NCBI GenBank assembly: GCA_937890845.1
Contig: CALADR010000372.1
Coordinates: forward strand, 1 to 9,542
Direction: 5' to 3'
DNA from: an uncultured Bacteroidales bacterium
GTDB lineage: Bacteria; Bacteroidota; Bacteroidia; Bacteroidales; UBA932
DNA: 9,542 nucleotides
Under the pieces are notes generated by a model. That model was not told where the DNA came from and did no database searches. It saw only the letters and a list, made by a program, of their open reading frames with translations. Below, piece after piece: positions 6,732 to 9,542 of the stretch (position 1 is its first letter; the number at the start of each line of letters is the position of its first letter). The position numbers were made by a program, and so were the translations under genes.

Positions 6732-7841
6732 ATGACTGAATATACTAATGACTCTCGTATTGTGCTTACCCTAGATGCAGGAGGTACAAATATGGTATTC
6801 GGAGCAATGAAAGGCGGACAATCAATTGTTGACCAGATTACCCTCCCTTCAAATGCCAACGATTTGGATATGTGCCTTGGTACAATGGTCAAAGGCTTCA
6901 ATGCAATAATAGAAAAACTTGACACCAAACCTGCAGCAATCAGTTTTGCATTTCCAGGACCGGCAGACTACCCCAACGGCATAATCGGAGGATTTCTGCC
7001 TAATTTCCCGTCATTCCGCAATGGAGTCGCTTTAGGCCCGTACCTCAGTCATAAATTCGGGATTCCTGTATATATAAACAATGACGGAGACCTCTTCGCT
7101 TATGGAGAAGCCCTTGGAGGACTGCTTCCGGAGGTCAATGAAAAACTGAAAGAAGCCGGTTCTGCAAAAAGATACAAGAATCTTATAGGATACACTTTCG
7201 GAACAGGCTTCGGAATAGGAACTGTAATAGGAAACGAACTGAACCGAGGTGACAACGCCTGTGTAGAAACATTTTGTCTTCCGCACAAAGACTCTCATGA
7301 TGTAATTGTAGAGGAAGGTGTTGCAGTAAGGGCGGTTAAGAGAGTGTATGCTGATATTTCCGGAGAACAGAACCACGGTCTGGAGCCTAAAGATATCTTC
7401 GATATAGCAGAAGGAAAACGCCCTGGAAACAAAGAAGCGGCAATACAGGCTTTTGAAAAGATGGGTGAAGTTGCTGGAGATGCAATGGCTACGGCTGTAA
7501 CTCTGATAGACGGGCTTATCGTTATTGGCGGAGGAATCACTGCAGCTAAAAAATATATCATGCCGGGACTGCTCAGAAGCCTCAGGAGCAAAATGCACAC
7601 TTTCTCAGGAGAAGAGCTGGACAGGGTACAGATGAAAGTCTATGATTTGGACAACCCGGACGAATTCCAAGCTTTTCTGAAAGGAGAACAAAGGACGCTC
7701 AAAGTATATGGGACAGATATGGAAGTGGAATATGACCCTCAGAAACGTATAGGCGTAGCCATCTCAAAGCTAGGGGCAAGCAAAGCCATTTCGACAGGAG
7801 CATATACATTTGCCCTGAACCAGCTGGATAAAATCAAATAA
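6732..7841 (+). CDS. ROK-family sugar kinase (glucokinase-like), lacking the usual zinc motif
   Basis: ROK proteins are ASKHA-fold ATP-dependent sugar kinases, or repressors when they carry an N-terminal helix-turn-helix. This 369-residue protein begins directly with the phosphate-1 loop LDAGGTN (14-20), so it has no DNA-binding domain and should be a cytoplasmic kinase. AFPGPADYPNG (73-83), YINNDGD (114-120, catalytic Asp118), the phosphate-2 motif GTGFGIG (157-163) and IGGGIT (265-270) all fit. The ROK zinc signature CxCGxxGCxE and the E-x-G-H sugar motif are missing; the corresponding region reads ACVETFCLPHKDSHD. It is longer than a typical glucokinase of about 320 residues, with extra sequence around 305-345. 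It leads a probable operon with manA 51 bp downstream. Glucose, mannose or fructose are plausible substrates; the sequence does not settle which. Confidence 0.85.
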   Translation: MTEYTNDSRIVLTLDAGGTNMVFGAMKGGQSIVDQITLPSNANDLDMCLGTMVKGFNAIIEKLDTKPAAISFAFPGPADYPNGIIGGFLPNFPSFRNGVALGPYLSHKFGIPVYINNDGDLFAYGEALGGLLPEVNEKLKEAGSAKRYKNLIGYTFGTGFGIGTVIGNELNRGDNACVETFCLPHKDSHDVIVEEGVAVRAVKRVYADISGEQNHGLEPKDIFDIAEGKRPGNKEAAIQAFEKMGEVAGDAMATAVTLIDGLIVIGGGITAAKKYIMPGLLRSLRSKMHTFSGEELDRVQMKVYDLDNPDEFQAFLKGEQRTLKVYGTDMEVEYDPQKRIGVAISKLGASKAISTGAYTFALNQLDKIK

Positions 7842-7892
7842 TCAGCCAAGTACAGGCACAGTAAGTGTAAAACAAAATTAAATAGAATAAGT

Positions 7893-8870
7893 ATGTATCC
7901 TCTTAAATTCAGACCAATACTCAAGACCGTCGTATGGGGCGGGGAAAAGATAGCGCCTTTCAAAGGCATAATTACAGAACAGAAAAACATCGGTGAAAGC
8001 TGGGAACTATCAGGAGTAAAAGGCGATGAATCTGTTGTAGCAAACGGTGAATTTGCAGGAAAAACCATAACTGAACTTGTAAAGGAATACAAGGGCACGC
8101 TTATCGGAGAAAAGAACTACGCAAAGACCGGTGATGAATTTCCGCTTCTGATCAAATTTATCGATGCAAAACAGGACCTTTCAATACAGGTTCATCCTGA
8201 CGACCGTCTTGCAGCAGAAAGGCATAACGGCTCAAAAGGTAAAACCGAAATGTGGTATGTCGTGGAAGCTGACAAAGATGCCCACCTTATGTCAGGCCTT
8301 ACAGAACAGATTACACCTGAAGAGTATGAGAGCAAAGTAAATGACAACACTATTACGGATGTACTCCACGACTATAAGGTAAAAGCAGGTGATGTATTCT
8401 ACCTCCCGGCAGGAAGAATACACAGCATCGGATCAGGCTCATTCATAGCTGAAATCCAGCAGACATCCAACATAACATACAGAATCTATGATTTCGGAAG
8501 AGTCGGACTGGATGGAAAGCCTCGCGAACTTCACACAGAACTTGCCAAGGCAGCTATCGACTATACAGTATTCCCTGACTACAGGACTGAGTACGGCAAA
8601 GAGAAAAACGCAGAAAACATTCTCGTAGATTGCGACTATTTCACCACTTCGCTCTATGACATGGACAAGTCTGTAAGCAAAGACCTTAGCGGCCTTGATT
8701 CTTTCCTTATAGTAATCTGCATTGCAGGAGAAGGAAAACTTGAAGATGCTGAAGGACATACAGAAACTCTCAGACAAGGAGAAACTGTTCTGATTCCTGC
8801 TGATTGCAAAGGGGTGACATTCACACCGTCAGACAGCAAACTTCAGATTCTCACAAGCTACGTAAAATGA
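7893..8870 (+). CDS. manA: Class I mannose-6-phosphate isomerase
   Basis: ManA interconverts mannose-6-phosphate and fructose-6-phosphate, linking mannose use to glycolysis and supplying precursors for GDP-mannose glycans. The 325-residue product is the short bacterial type I form with a cupin fold. Visible motifs are VVWGGEKI (13-20), GESWELSG (34-41), and the zinc ligands Gln99 and His101 in SIQVHPDD, Glu119 in KTEMWYV, and His177 in LPAGRIHSIGSG. TYRIYDFGR (195-203) carries the active-site Arg197. A C-terminal cupin-like part (GEGKLEDAEGHTETLRQGE) completes the protein. The ATG at 7893 is preceded by AT-rich sequence without a clear Shine-Dalgarno. Its neighbour upstream is a ROK kinase, a common functional partner. 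Its TGA overlaps the tsaE ATG as ATGA. All metal ligands are present, so it is probably active. Confidence 0.95.
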   Translation: MYPLKFRPILKTVVWGGEKIAPFKGIITEQKNIGESWELSGVKGDESVVANGEFAGKTITELVKEYKGTLIGEKNYAKTGDEFPLLIKFIDAKQDLSIQVHPDDRLAAERHNGSKGKTEMWYVVEADKDAHLMSGLTEQITPEEYESKVNDNTITDVLHDYKVKAGDVFYLPAGRIHSIGSGSFIAEIQQTSNITYRIYDFGRVGLDGKPRELHTELAKAAIDYTVFPDYRTEYGKEKNAENILVDCDYFTTSLYDMDKSVSKDLSGLDSFLIVICIAGEGKLEDAEGHTETLRQGETVLIPADCKGVTFTPSDSKLQILTSYVK

Positions 8871-9286
8871 GACGCGAAATAACAATCAATAATCTCGGCT
8901 GCCTTGAAGAGGCAGCCGCAGATTTTCTAAAACAGACAAAAGGGCACAAACTCATAGCGTTTTTTGCACCTATGGGAGCAGGAAAGACAACATTCACTAC
9001 TGCAATATGCAAACAATTAGGAGTTACCGACTCTGTCTGCTCTCCAACATTCACTATAGTCAACGAATATCTCACTGCAGATGGTGAGACTGTATATCAT
9101 TTTGACTTCTATAGAATAAACAAACTCTCAGAAGCTATTGACATCGGATTCGAAGACTACATATACAGCGGGAACCTTTGTCTTATGGAATGGCCCGAAA
9201 ACATAGAAGAACTTTTACCGGAAGACACTCTCAGGGTACATATTGACGTGAATCCTGATTTGTCGCGTACAATATGGTGGGAATAA
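8867..9286 (+). CDS. tsaE: TsaE, ATPase of tRNA threonylcarbamoyladenosine (t6A37) synthesis
   Basis: TsaE (YjeE family) is the small P-loop ATPase that works with TsaB and TsaD to install t6A at position 37 of ANN-decoding tRNAs. I choose the ATG at 8867 (MRREITINN, 139 residues). It overlaps the manA stop as ATGA and gives the family length, whereas the ATG at 8804 lies inside manA and adds 21 unrelated residues. Motifs are the Walker A loop APMGAGKTTF (34-43, Lys40, Thr41), SPTF (59-62), HFDFYR (78-83) and LMEWPE (106-111, with the conserved Glu108-Trp109). The first Gly of the P-loop is Ala34, a mild deviation from GxxxxGK[ST]. The protein looks complete. The ManA connection seems to be only co-transcription, since no functional tie is known. 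Confidence 0.93.
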   Translation: MRREITINNLGCLEEAAADFLKQTKGHKLIAFFAPMGAGKTTFTTAICKQLGVTDSVCSPTFTIVNEYLTADGETVYHFDFYRINKLSEAIDIGFEDYIYSGNLCLMEWPENIEELLPEDTLRVHIDVNPDLSRTIWWE

Positions 9287-9288
9287 AT

Positions 9289-9325
9289 CAGTATCTCATT
9301 AACATATTGTGTTAATGAGATACTG
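9289..9325. terminator. Perfect 16-bp hairpin between convergent genes, probable terminator
   Basis: CAGTATCTCATTAACA (9289-9304) and its exact reverse complement (9310-9325) flank the 5-nt loop TATTG. It begins two bases after the tsaE stop and includes the last bases and TAA stop of the minus-strand gene. No T-run follows on the plus strand (GCTGCC). On the minus strand the hairpin is followed by ATTTATT, a weak U-rich tract, so it fits an intrinsic terminator better for leftward transcription. It may serve both directions. Confidence 0.6.
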
Positions 9326-9542
9326 GCTGCCAGACCGAAATACCGGAAAAAAAGCCATTGAAGCCGTACTGGGTCTCGTCTCCATCAACAGAAAGACATG
9401 GGCGCAGATAAGGACGGCTTTTTTCATATATGAAATACAGTTTCCCTTCTGACACTGCAGAGGCCCTGTCCGAACGCACTGTCATCCAGGAACCGCAATC
9501 AAAGAGTTCCTTCCTATCTTTATAAGCATGCATGCCTTGCGG
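9312..9542 (-). CDS. Unrecognised protein, C-terminal fragment running in from the right edge
   Basis: The frame is open from the right edge to the TAA at 9312-9314. An ATG at 9533 exists, but the frame continues upstream of it to the edge (PQG before MHAYKDRKELF), so I read this as the last 76 or so residues of a longer protein. It includes FDCGSWMTVRSD, LYFIYEKSRPYLRPCLS and FNGFFSGISVWQPVSH, rich in aromatic residues and looking like folded, probably beta-rich sequence. I see no motif that I can assign to a family. It converges on tsaE, 25 bp apart, with a shared hairpin between them. Codon use looks like that of its neighbours. The stop codon lies inside the hairpin's right arm. Confidence 0.55.
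   Translation of the reverse strand, partial: PQGMHAYKDRKELFDCGSWMTVRSDRASAVSEGKLYFIYEKSRPYLRPCLSVDGDETQYGFNGFFSGISVWQPVSH

Noticed and set aside
7032..7598. 188-codon minus-strand ORF opposite the ROK kinase
   Set aside because: Antisense shadow; the kinase frame carries clear motifs and the reverse frame carries none.
8804..8866. Earlier ATG for tsaE at 8804
   Set aside because: It lies within the manA coding region and adds 21 residues foreign to the family; the ATGA overlap at 8867 is the natural start.
1..9542. CRISPR array, tRNA/rRNA, IS element, phage or defence genes
   Set aside because: No regularly spaced repeats, no recognisable tRNA or rRNA sequence, and no transposase, integrase or defence-type motifs were seen in any substantial frame.

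Overview
The window looks like chromosomal housekeeping DNA from a member of the Bacteroidota, most likely a Bacteroidales-type bacterium. The evidence is moderate-to-low GC, promoter -7 boxes of the TAnnTTTG type, mostly weak Shine-Dalgarno sequences, a lipoprotein S41 peptidase of Bacteroidota layout, and short Bacteroidota-like ManA and TsaE proteins. The exact family cannot be fixed from the sequence. I see no rRNA, tRNA, CRISPR array, insertion sequence, phage gene or defence system.

Layout. (1) Positions 1-441, minus strand: 5' part of rdgB (house-cleaning XTP/dITP pyrophosphatase), broken by a frameshift near 262-285 and cut by the left edge. (2) 442-617: divergent promoter region. (3) 618-2237, plus strand: lipoprotein S41 C-terminal processing peptidase. 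(4) 2217-6421, minus strand: a shikimate-pathway cluster transcribed aroB, then an aroD-aroA fusion, then aroC. The aroC end overlaps the peptidase gene end by 21 bp. (5) 6422-6731: a 310-bp AT-rich divergent intergenic region with nested inverted repeats and a candidate plus-strand promoter. (6) 6732-9286, plus strand: ROK-family sugar kinase, manA (mannose-6-phosphate isomerase) and tsaE (tRNA t6A ATPase), probably one transcript. (7) 9289-9325: a perfect 16-bp hairpin between the convergent tsaE and an unrecognised minus-strand gene whose 3' end enters from the right edge.

The aro cluster supplies steps 2, 3, 6 and 7 of the chorismate pathway. Its most distinctive feature is a single 680-residue protein joining type I 3-dehydroquinate dehydratase (step 3) to EPSP synthase (step 6), with the key residues of both enzymes visible. 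AroE, AroK and DAHP synthase are not in the window. The ROK kinase and ManA pair suggests hexose entry into glycolysis or supply of mannose phosphates; TsaE appears to ride along through a start/stop overlap. I did not find a convincing new system. The points most worth checking are the AroD-AroA fusion with its unusual EPSP synthase motif, the broken rdgB, the ROK protein without the usual zinc motif, and the nested inverted repeats upstream of the aro cluster.
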